DNA from: Serinus canaria
Lineage: Eukaryota; Chordata; Aves; Passeriformes; Fringillidae
NCBI RefSeq assembly: GCF_022539315.1
Contig: NC_066313.1
Coordinates: forward strand, 37,919,059-37,983,058
Length of the DNA: 64,000 nucleotides
Reading direction: 5' to 3'
The notes below the pieces were generated by a model. It had not been told where the DNA came from and did no database searches. It was given only the letters and a program-made list of their open reading frames with translations. Each line of letters starts with the position of its first letter. Position 1 is the stretch's first letter. The translations under genes were made by a program, and so were the position numbers. Shown one piece after another: positions 25,373-36,440 of this stretch.

Positions 25373-25948
25373 TTATGTGGTTTAACCCTAGTTTGCAAGT
25401 AAGTGCCATGCAGGAGCTTGTTCACTCCTGGGATGGGATGGAGGAGATATTTGGAAGGGTAAAAATGATTCAACTTGTGGACTGAGATAAATACAGCTTC
25501 ATAGGTAAAGAAAAAGCTGTATGCACAAATGAAGGAAAACAGGGAATTCATTCACCTCCTCCCATGGACAGACAGGTGAATGAATTCCCTAGGTGTTCAG
25601 CCATCCCTAGGAAAGCAAGGCTCCATCATGTATAATGGTGGCTTGGGAAGATAAGCAGCACCCCTCTGAACATCCTTCCCTTTCTCCTTTCTCCCCCAGA
25701 TTCATATGCTGGCCATGACACCATATTGTGTGGAGTATCCCTTTGGACCAGCGTCTCATCTGTGTCCCTTGAAAACCTCTTGTGCACTTTCAGCCTCCTT
25801 TTGTTTGGGGTGGCATGTGGAGCAGAAAAGACTGTGCAAGAACAGCTCAGCACTTAGGAAAACATTCCTGTGATTTCAACATTGTTTCCAGCACAAATCC
25901 AAAACACAGCACCACACCAGCTACTGAGAAGAAAATTAACTCTGCCTT
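25373..25948 (-). mobile_element. Nearly complete solo LTR (family A) with an inner hairpin
   Basis: Read on the - strand this follows the same LTR family as 6061-6565 from its start (gagttaattttctt near 25940) to its end (GGGTTAAACCACATAAC near 25373). Shared landmarks with the + strand copy at 55082 are ggctgaacac (here as gttcagcc at 25595) and the block agccctgctttcctggg (here as cctaggaaagcaaggct at 25606). The last bases at the 5' end, beyond about 25948, are not recognisable. It carries an extra 17-base segment that forms a perfect inverted repeat with neighbouring LTR sequence (25541-25557 and 25574-25590). No internal viral genes flank it. The 139-codon - strand frame (25132-25551) starts in the LTR and runs out of it; it is not a viral gene I recognise. 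Confidence 0.78.
25541..25590. repeat. 17-bp perfect inverted repeat with 16-bp loop
   Basis: The arm agggaattcattcacct (25541-25557) and its exact reverse complement (25574-25590) lie inside the LTR. The right-hand arm fits the LTR's own sequence; the left-hand arm looks like extra sequence. Confidence 0.95.
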
Positions 25949-27835
25949 TATTAGAGATGGGAGTATGTTCACTGTACACCAAATTAGTGTTTTAATTTCC
26001 TCAGAAAATAATATAGTTAGTACACACTGAAACCACGCTTCAGAATACACCATCAAATAATAAATTCCAATCATGTGGCTGCCTGAACCAAAACTGGGCT
26101 GCTGATTTGGGCTAGTTTTACACAGATTTTCTATCCAAGGCTTATGAAGAACAAAACACAGAGTGGCATATGTCAGAAATTACTTTAAAACAAACATAGT
26201 GGGATGCTTCAGACTAATTCTCGGTGATATCAGATTTATTTAGGATTTTCTTTGTTCCTGTTTTCTATTTTTTATCTTTTTTTTTTCTTTTCACATTATA
26301 AAAACCCTGTGAGCAGAATTAGAACTGTTACTCAATAATACACTATTGGAACTAATAGCAGAGATTGACTTAAGAACCTATTTGATATCTTTATTTCTAA
26401 TCATTCTTGCAATATGGCTTCTAATAATGCAAGTCTTTCTTCTGCTTTTCATTTTCAAACAAATTCCTAGAAGTAAAAACACCTGGGATCTGTAAGCATT
26501 TCTTGCATAACTAGAATTAGTGTAATATGATCTTGCACCAAATCTAAACCTGTACATTTCAGCTTGCAAATATTAACATCAGAAGTGTTTTGAATTCTAC
26601 CAGCCCATATGTTTTCCTCAGTTTTTTATTAACCTTATTTTTTCTTGAGACCTATATGTTTTGCTTTTGCTGCTATTTTACCACTCTCAGTGGTCATTTT
26701 CTTCCCATGGATTTTGCCTTTTTTTTTTCCAGATTCAATAAGACTTACTTGATACAATGTTAAGGTTCTCTGGATGAAATATGCAATTTCTTTCTTTTTC
26801 CAGGTCAAGTGTAATTTTTTTCTGTGAAGAAGAAAGAAAATTATGTTGTAGCTATTTAACCTGAACATGTTTTATATATAATTTCAGAAAGATGGAGGGT
26901 GTTTTTTAAGAATGGGACCAACTTATTTTTTCAGAACAACAGACTGAAAGGTGAAACTGAGGCACTGAGGCAGTGAAAACAGTATTTTAACTCCTGAAAT
27001 ATCAAACTGATGCAGCAGATTATCACAAACACACAGGAACATATGTTATTTTATTTTAGGGATATGTAGATATATTTTGACTCCAGTTAAAATTTGAAAA
27101 TATATTATTCACCATGAACTTGTCTCATCTTTTCCTATTGTTCAAGTCCTAATTTGATTGAATCGTAATGAACACTAATCAGTGACAAGTAATGTGGCAG
27201 AAATAAAGGTTTTAAAGAACATGTGCATTTTTGAAAATTGAGGATATTAACTAAAATGAGAAACAGAGAGCAAATTACAAGTTTTAAAGGAGGGATCATT
27301 ATGTAATGTATCAAGTCTAATTATTCATTCTCAAACTAAAGAAGAAAAATAAAAAAGATGCTTTTATGTTACAAATAGATTGTACAGTGTCACTGTTCTT
27401 CATGTTTAAGTCAGTCAGACTCAAATGACAATTAAACCACAATTCAGAGTGACTAAGTATTAAAAGACGCAGACAAAGATGGATTCAATGCAAAGGTTAG
27501 AAGCAAGACAAATAGAAAGCAAACATCAGTTTTATTTACCTACTTCTTAAATCTTGTGGACTAGCTTTCATTTTAGATTTACTCTAAGTGATTGTTTCTG
27601 GCATAATGATTTATGGATGATTTACTAAGTTTGAAGCCAAATTTAAAATGCTAAAATATCATAAGCAAACCTAATCTCAGCTTTTGAGTGTTCTAACTTA
27701 AAGGGGACTGTTAGTGATAGTAAACTGCTAATAAAATAATTCAGTTCATGTGTGACAAGTAAAACTAGACTGCAATATCTCATCATAATGTTGTTCTGTA
27801 ATCTATGACGAATGAAATGGAGAGGGATTGCTATA

Positions 27836-27886
27836 GAATCACAGAGCCACTTAGGTTGGAAAAGACCTCCAAGGTCATAAAGTCAT
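27836..27886 (-). mobile_element. CR1 LINE 3' terminal fragment
   Basis: About 50 bases (gaatcacagagccacttagg, then ttggaaaagacctccaaggt) match the extreme 3' end of CR1 read on the - strand. Such very short copies are common because CR1 reverse transcription stops early. Confidence 0.75.
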
Positions 27887-30800
27887 TTATATTGATATGT
27901 TACCGAAAACTGCATACATGTTTAGCTTCATGAAATATTAACATGTGGTTCTCTCTCAGAATGTAAAATTATTTACATCATTGCAGAAAAAAAAATACCA
28001 ATTATTCAGGAAGCAGTAGGACAGTAGAGCTATTCTACTTTTACAAATTAATCTAAAAATAATTTATCTGTTTTCAGTGAGAAGAAGATTTTGTTGTTTT
28101 TGCTTATTGGATTTTTAAAATTTGCTTAAGTCCTGCCCAGCCATTAGTTGGGTTATACGTTGCACAATCACATTAGCATTACATAATGCATATAAATCTT
28201 TCTGGTTGCCATTGTATTTCCCATGAGGTTGCATGACGACAGTCCACTTCCTAGTTACCAGTGCCTAATTCGCAAAAGACATTTCCTTTTATTTTAAGGA
28301 GAGAAAGAACCTTACTAAGACTAAAGGAATGATTAAAGAACAACAGTAATTTTTTGGTTTTTTAGTACAAAGCACTAGCCTCCTATTTTTCAATCCTACT
28401 TAACATTTTCACTTGACAGACCTTGTATATCATTAAGCTGATAAACAACATATGAGGAATACATTTTTCATTGTTGACAAAGGATGCCTAAAATGATTCC
28501 AACATTAATACTCTACACTGAAATAATTTTTATTTTGTTTTCCACCTACACCATTATATTTTGTTTTGGGTTACAAAACTGATACGTGAGTGGGGTCTGT
28601 GGAGAGTAACTAAGATTTTGTATTCATTTTTCCCATGTTGCTAACTGCAACTGTTGCTGTGTCTGAACCAAACTTTATTTTTCATTTGTTTCCTTATAAG
28701 TGAAATTGGGACCAGTGTCCATTTTATGGATTATAATTCATGTTGAAAAGCCTACCAGAATGTCTATACATAAGTCAGCAGATAGTCTGAATTGTCTCTA
28801 TGTGCAGCAAACAACACTGAAAAGTGAAGAGCTGCTGAATACTAATCTGAAGAATGAAGAGAATCAGAACAAGTGCAAATCCAAAGGCTTTCTCCTCTTT
28901 ATGTAACACACTAAAAGGGCAGTAAACTTTTGCTGCCATAAATATACAACATTGTTATTTTAAACTTAATCCATAAGAATTATTCAGAAGACTCAGTACA
29001 ATTTGAACAGGAATGAACACTGGGCTGAATGGAGATTGTCTTTCTTGAAACCCAGTTATAAACTTGGATATATTCCAGGAGCAAAAAAGAAGAGGTGTGT
29101 GCTGATTGCTGACAGCGTTTGAATAAAAGATAGATAAAATAGAATAGACAAAGTGAGGAGAAGTCTGGACAGCTGCCTAAATTATAAGATCCAACTGAAC
29201 TAAAAATTAACTTTTTCTAAACTAATAGGAAATCTAATATCAAATTATATTATCTCATCTGTATGTCCAGCCATTTTTTCCACATGTCATTGTTAAACAA
29301 TATTTCATCTATCCAGAATAAGACTTAATTTACAGAAACATCCCATTTTTCCTGCTTTTACTCAGTCAAGCACTTGGCTAAATTACAATCAAGATAATGA
29401 GAAGTCTGCAGCTTAGTCAAGTCTCTAATGAATCAGGGCATGATTCACCTCATCTGACTCTAGACACCTACAAAGCATTTATTCATCTCACCTTTTTTAA
29501 GCAAGTACTTTGCAAAGAGATAAACCCCTCCTTTGACCTGTTCTTTTCCCCAATTAAACCATAAAGGTTTATTTCCAATCAGTCTATGAAGGTCATAACT
29601 CACTCAGACATAGAAATTCACGTTATAGACTTTGCATTTGGCCATGTGAATCCCAGCCAGGTGTCTGAACCCATTTAAGTTCATGGAGTCCTTGAGTCTG
29701 ACAAATTATGAGCCAGTATTTGACCCAAGTGACCTATTGCACAGAACCTAGAAAAACAACACCTGTATTTTTGGGAAAATATCTTTGACTTGGCTAGATT
29801 TAATATTTCACTCTACCTAATATTAATGAAGAATTTAATTTTTCTGAATTCTGGTAAGAAGGATATTTGTTAAGTATTGGGCTTGATATGAGACAAATCT
29901 CATGGAATATCAGGTTGGGAATTGGGTACCTCAGTGATTTAACACTAAAAAACAAAACTATTAATGATGAATCTTGAGTAAACAATGTAGAAATATGTAA
30001 ATACAATCTTAAAAATTCCCCAACCAAACAAAACCCATTGAAGTGTCATGGATACTGTCCTGCACTCTTTTAAAAAATCTGGTTTATTTTAAAAGGTATT
30101 TCATTATGCTAAATAAATAACTGTCACTACATATTCTGGACACACTGAATGTGAGAAAACAAATTGCTGAAGCCACAGGCCCAGATTTAAGGACTCGTGG
30201 GAGTTAATTAGCAAAACAGGGAAAGTCTGGAAGTCCAAAGCAGTAGAGAACACAAATGACACTGGGTCAGGATAAAACAGCTAAAATTCATTTCATGAGG
30301 ACAACGTGAGAAGAGCGTGGGACTCTGTCTAGAACTAAATCTAGAGGAGAACACATGCAGTTGGTCTGTTTTGAAGGTGTGGATAATATTTTGTGAAGCC
30401 AACCAGAATGCATTTTCCAGCTTAAGACACTTTGCAAAGCAGAGGTGGAAAGTAGTATTGGAGCAGCCATAAGTACACTTTTCTTTCCCTCCAGATTGAT
30501 AACAGGATTAATGTTTCTAATGAGGATTGATCGCATTTCCCAAGACTTGTAAAATTGCAATTGTAATTGTCACAAGAGTTGGAGAAAGCTCATTTTCACT
30601 TGGCAGGCTCTTCTCCAGTGAAGAAATGTCACTGCTTCCACTCTAGTTAAGTAAAGATTTTGTCTTCTCATTTTTCACACGTTTCTACTTTTAAACTACT
30701 TAGAGAAGAAATTCTTCACATTTTCTTCCTATTTTTGTACATCAAGCATTGACACTCTTCCTTTAAATGATTTACTGCCTAAATATGCAATAACTTAGAT

Positions 30801-32756
30801 TACACTAGGAAGTAAAAAATCCAGATTTTTTTCAGCAATTGAAAAAGTATGTAAGAATGGATAAAAAAGGTAACAGTTAAAAAGAAGGATTAAGTCTGAG
30901 AAAATGAATCAAAATTAATTACTTATACCATAAGAGCCATATTAGTGTCACTAAACTTGATGTATCATCAGACATCAACATAATTTTCCACAAATCAGGC
31001 AACTCCTCAATAAAAAGAAGTAAAAATTTTATAGGATTGGCTGAATTCTGATGATAAGAGACTTACTAAAAAGACTGTTACAGACAGGACTGGGAGGAAA
31101 CACAGAAAAGTAATAATACTTATCTGTGCTAGGAAAGTTCTCTTTATAATAGATGAATCCCACAAAAAAGCCCGAGTTTTTTACTTCTTCATCAATATAC
31201 AAAAATGCAATAGATACAGATTCATAAACCAAAAAATTCAGGAGTGATAGTCTCTTAGTTAGAATCTGTTTGAAAAAATAAAAATACCTTTCCTCTCTGT
31301 TATTTTTCCATGATGTTCCTCATGGTTTCCTGTTCTTTATCAGCCAGAAAATATTGGTTTGAGTAATATTCAACAGGCCACCTAAGGCAGCTTGTGCTCA
31401 AAACACTGCCATTGAACAGTTTCAATGCTTGGTTGAAACGTGGACTTAAATCATTTTTTGAGTGGTGACAGAGCAGGTTCTGAAAGAGAGGAACAGCAGG
31501 GAATTTGTTTGGAAGAGATAAAATATCATGGTTGAAAAGAACAATGAAGTTTGAGGAACTACAAAGGTAAGGGAAGCTGAGGGAGGTCTCTGAGGGATCT
31601 GAAGGATTCAGCAGCAGTTTCCAAGACTTGGATGGGTTAGGGGCAGTTGTGAGAGAGTAACTGGGGGCAGTAAGAAAAAATTGTGAGGAGACAGGTGGAA
31701 GGTGATGATGGTGTATAATTTTTTCTGACTGTTACAAAAAGTGTTGGTGCTTTGATTTTATTTCTTTATTTTTCAATTATAAGCATTTTTAGAATAGTTA
31801 ATTACAGTACTTGAGACAAGATCCAGAAACATGCTTAGGGCCAAAAATTAGCCAGGCTCTTAGGCATATGAAGAACCTCAACTGTGTGTGAATATTCAAG
31901 GGCTTATGGCTTTATATACTTAAGCCCAGTGATATAATATATTTGAGGTGATGTAAACAGAACTATTAATATATATTTTTATCCTTTAAAGAAACCTAAT
32001 TTCTCTAGCTATAACTCCAGCCCAATTTAATTTTGTCTCTTAGGAAGCATGGTTTAGTCTGATTGCCAGAACTAGATCTCAAACCTCTCTAACATGTTGC
32101 AGTATCAGGTGTGGAAGAAACTTGCCTTTCCCATGTTTCTTTTGTTCTCAGGATAAAGAATGGCATTTTCTGTGAGGGTTAACAGCTAGAGACTGCATCT
32201 CTCTGTATTGACCTGTCCTGCAGAATGTGGAATGCCTCCTTACATATTTCAAAGTCTCTTAGGGGAGAGAATGTTCCACACTGTATAGTACCTGTACAGA
32301 CTTTTAAACCCACTGGCAAGTATAATCATGTCATTGTTATCACTATCACATTTTACCAGCTGCTGAAGCCTTCATTATTTTCCATACATTTATATGCAGC
32401 CAGTGATTTGGTTCAGCTGCTTGCTTGATACCAAATCAGCATTGAAAAAGCATGCTTTTGTGTCTCTGCTTTCAAAGGTGTTGCTTAAACATAGCACAGA
32501 GGTGGCTGCTGGGCTTAGCAGCAAAGGTAGGAAGAATTAGAAACACCATCTGCACCCCCGTCAGTGTGTTCCATAAACATAAAAATATGTCATGAATGAA
32601 GATGGGAGAGAGAATGTTCAGATCTTGAAGAAAGAATGATAACTAGGTTATAGTTTAAATACACTCATTTGAGTGAGAAATAATGGGAAATTTCAGCTAG
32701 CTGTAAAGGAATGCAGATACTGGAGACACCTATTCCATGGAAATTAATTACCATAT

Positions 32757-33004
32757 TAAAAAACCCAAACAACAAAACCAAAAAGGGCCCATGTATAAAA
32801 TAATTGGATGTCCATGTAAAAATTTTAGATTTAAATACAAAATCTCCGGGGAAAAAATAATGAATATTCTGCATAGGAACATGGACTCAAGAATTGAGTG
32901 CTTTGGAGTATTTGGGGTCGGTTTTTTGGTTGATTTCTTAGGGGTTTTTTTTGTTTGTTTGTCCATGCATTTTTGTTTATTTTGATTTGGTTTTGTTTTT
33001 AATT
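32757..33004. repeat. A/C-rich and T/G-rich tracts in opposite orientation
   Basis: An A/C-rich tract (32757-32785) is followed about 120 bases later by a T/G-rich tract (32909-33004) containing (GTTT)n. The two are roughly complementary in composition, so they can pair loosely, but no exact long arm is visible. Confidence 0.7.
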
Positions 33005-33274
33005 TCAAAACGGTAGGCTTGGTTAAGCATTTAGAAAATACCAAAGCCCCAAACCTGTATCCAAATCCTAAAAAACATAGTTCTGTATTTCTAGCTGTAT
33101 TTAAACAATTTTGAGAACTGAGTAATAATGATTATGCCAGTTTAAAAGAAACTGCAGGGACATATTGGTAACATATAAACCCATAAATTTAATTTTGTTA
33201 TGGTGAAAATCTTGAGGACTATTTTAAATGATCAGCCTCAGCAACCTGTCCCAGCTGACACTCTTTTGCACAAG

Positions 33275-33341
33275 GATGCAAAAGGTATCACCTTAGATAT
33301 CCTTTGTAACATCATCTGTTCTGTAGTTCTGTGATTCTGTG
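33275..33341 (+). mobile_element. Possible CR1 3' tail
   Basis: The stretch caccttagatatcctttgta followed by tctgtagttctgtgattctgtg resembles a diverged CR1 3' end with repeats of the ttctgtga tail. No more of the element is recognisable upstream. Confidence 0.45.
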
Positions 33342-35589
33342 TGCTTACCTTGGATATATCTCCCTGATAGAGATTTGGGATTATGTTCCATCCATGGTGA
33401 ATAAACTTCTAATACTTTAAATATTTGTGTCATAGTGAAAGACACAGGTCTTGCACATATTTATCACACTAGAGCTACGAAGAAGTGCATTTCAGTGCAG
33501 GAAAAAAGGCTTGAGGAAGCTAGAACCAGTGTATGCTGGTGCCATGGAATTAACAAAGCCAAAAATTAAGCTCTCTCTGTTTAGAGAATTGAATTTTTTA
33601 AAAAATGGCTGTATGAGTGCCTGTAGTACACCTCTGGCTTTGCCTGAAATAGTGATGATATTGCAGGTATTTGATTCTATGCTATGATTATTGCACAAGT
33701 GAGACAATAATGCAATCAAATTGATTCAATTATAGGAGAGATGCCCTAATTATTTTCCTGATCATCACAGAAGTTTATTGTAGAAACTTTAAAATGGCTA
33801 TTTGACAGATTGTTTCCTGCATGCTGTGATACAAGAGTTTTGGCTGTTTCAAAAATAGGACTTAAGTTCTGATTATGTCAAAAATGTGTGCAGTTGTCAT
33901 GGAGTTACCAGAACTAAAGGAGGAGTGCTAATCGGACCAGAGCAAAAACATTAATGTGAAAAGATTATGATTGCCTGATACAAAAATAGAACCTTCATAT
34001 GACCATGAAACTGAAAATAGTGAAAGGTTAATACCTCAAGAATATGCTTGTTCCCTTCAGTTCTACAAATGATTACAGAGCAGGCAGAACTTTAATTTTC
34101 TATCCTCGTAGAATATGGTAAATCAGTACCATGCAGACATTAGGTCTAATTTATTACAGCTGTGCAGTGGAAGACATTAGGTGCTAGCTAATAGTACTAA
34201 AAAATCAAGTCCTATTATATATTCAGAAATGCATAGATTTTGCTGAATGCAAGGCACTGCTAATAACTTTAACCTGATTATGTGATTAGGATACACACTG
34301 AGGAACTAGCCAATTAAAGTAACCAGGCAGAAAAATTCATTATAAGGTATGTAAAAGGCAAATTCAATATATAAAAATAGCAGTTTTTAATTTTTATAAT
34401 AGTAGGTTTTCTTTTTTGCATTTGTTTATTGGATTTTCAGAAATAAGGGGATACAGTTCACCATTTATAGGAAATATGGAGATATTTCATTTTACACAAA
34501 AGGAGAAGAACCCCCACCTGAAAAATCAAATATAGTTACCCAATGACAAATTCAATCCTGGAACAAGGTCCATGGCCAGACCAGGACTTTCAGAGAAAGA
34601 CTATTGATCAGTCAATACTAATACAAACTGGGAAACAATGACCCAGAGTTGACAACCCTGTGAAACCCACCAGTGACTGTAGAGAAAATCTGCTCAGAAA
34701 AAGAAAATATATTATTAAAAACTGCTGACAAGTACTGTTAAACCATTACTGATATGCCATTTATAAATATCAAGTTACATTCCATTAATTTCTTCTTCTT
34801 TTGTTTTTTACAGTCTTCGTCTATGCCTTTACTATCCACTGTGGATTTATTTTTGTTAACTAGGGATATGGAAAAAAAATTATTTACACATTTTGGCTAT
34901 TAAGTTATAGCCAGAAGTTGTTGAAAGATTCTAAAATGATAAGGATAACCTAAAGAGTAGTTCTGGTAGCAGTGACTGTAACCAGAAAACTTCATCATGA
35001 GAGCATTTATTAAAAAAAACAACACCAAACATTGCAATTTTAGCTCATAAAGATTCTTCTTGTCTAACAAAGATGTGTATCTAAACTATGTGATAGTAAG
35101 AACTAGTCAGAGCATTTAAAATTTGTAGAAATATAATGTTGCAATATATTTCAAAGCAAATACAACCAGAGCGTGTGAATGATCTCAGACACTTGTTAAC
35201 ATCATGGATAGTGGCAATGTACAAGTGGTCCATCCTCTTCAATGAAGAATAAAACAAAAGTAGGAAACTTTTGCCTGTGCAGAGAGACTGAGACTGCAAA
35301 AAAGTGTTTCATCCTGTTAAAATGAAGGCAAATTTGAAGTGCTGGAAAATATACATGGATCAAGTTGACTGTATTAGAAATTAATTCAGATGTTTTCAGA
35401 TCAATGGTTAGTAATTTTCTGCTTTCTGTAGGGACCAGAGAACAGACATTTGTTTATTATCATTAAGTAGAAGAGTCAGTTAACAAGAAGTACAAGAAAT
35501 AAATGCACAACGATTATCTACAATTTATCTGAAATACTGCATAGAATCAGAAACTCGCATTGTGTAGAATATTGATTTCAGAGCCACAC

Positions 35590-35905
35590 AGTCCCAGAAT
35601 CACAGAAAAGGTGAAATTGTAAAGGAACTCCAGAAGTTATCTGGTCCAACTCCCCAGCTACAGCAGGGTCACCTAGAGCTGGTTGTGCAGGACTATATCT
35701 GGAAGCTTTTAAATGTCTCCCGAGAGGGAGACTCCACAACTGTGACAGCTGTGCCAGTGCTCAGTCACCCTCACAGTAAAAAAGGTGTTTTCAGATGATC
35801 AGAGAGAATCTCCTGTGTTTCAGGTGGTGCCAATCACCTCTGGTCCTGTCACAGGGAACCACTAAAACAAGCCTGGCTCCATCCTCCATAACCAGGTCCT
35901 CCATT
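35590..35905 (-). mobile_element. CR1 LINE 3' end
   Basis: Read on the - strand, with its 3' end near 35590 (cccagaatcacagaaaaggt). Matching blocks on the + strand are ctggtccaactccccagc (35641), cagcagggtcacctagagct (35661), gtgccagtgctcagtcaccc (35751) and cacctctggtcctgtcacag (35836). This is the C-terminal end of ORF2 and the 3' untranslated region. It is followed after about 80 unclear bases by a CR1 endonuclease segment in the same orientation, so both may belong to one internally deleted element. Confidence 0.88.
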
Positions 35906-35984
35906 TCCTTGAGAAATGAACGCACATTTATTTGGGATTCCTTTTGTCATCTCTATTCCCCTTTTTATATTTGAAAGCCTTTAA

Positions 35985-36440
35985 CAGGTTCAGTTCCATT
36001 TGGAATTTAACATTTTTAACTTTATCTCTGGATTCAACCCCACTAATCCTAGACAGAGCTTCCATGCACTCCAGATGCCCTCTGTCATAAAAAGCAAATA
36101 TCTCTCCTTGTATTCATTTTCTGTCCTTCTTAATGAGCCTGTATCCCTTCATTGAAATGCTCCAGTCATAGGAACCATCCTGCAAAGTCTCCAAGATCCC
36201 AACATGATAAAAGCCCTGTTTTGTTTACTCCCTTTCTGCCTGCATTAGTATATAGACATTTCAGTGAACCATCCCACGCTGAGTTCCTGGAAGGGGTTGG
36301 GAGATCTCCCCAGGATGGTGCCTTTCCTGGCTGCTGTGCAAGTGCTTTCTTGTCATGGCATCCCATGCCCTTTAGCCATTGACCCTGCCCATAGGTCTCT
36401 TGCAGTGCTGCCAGCTGTTCTGGCATTCCCTCATCATTCT
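35985..36440 (-). mobile_element. CR1 LINE, endonuclease (5') portion of ORF2
   Basis: Read on the - strand, broken frames show the start of the CR1 ORF2 endonuclease domain: a lead region (WLKGMGCHDKKALAQQPGK), then SLKCLYTNA (36239-36267), then, in a shifted frame, DGSYDWS and GYRL at about 36125-36180, and LECME near 36070. This apurinic/apyrimidinic-type endonuclease nicks target DNA to prime reverse transcription. The end of this domain and the whole reverse transcriptase are missing before the 3' piece at 35590-35905. Presence of 5' sequence is unusual because most CR1 copies keep only the 3' end, which points to internal deletion of a once longer copy rather than simple 5' truncation. 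An alternative is two separate insertions. Confidence 0.72.

Larger units (their letters stand above)
25949..35589. other. Gene-free AT-rich stretch
   Basis: Nearly 10 kb without a recognisable exon. It holds two short CR1 tails (27836 and 33275) and low-complexity tracts at 32757-32785 and 32909-33004. Frames of 60-98 codons here look random in composition and match no family I know. Confidence 0.5.

Noticed and set aside
25132..25551. 139-codon - strand frame with hydrophobic stretches, next to an LTR
   Set aside because: About half of it is the LTR itself read through; the rest shows no retroviral motif that I recognise.
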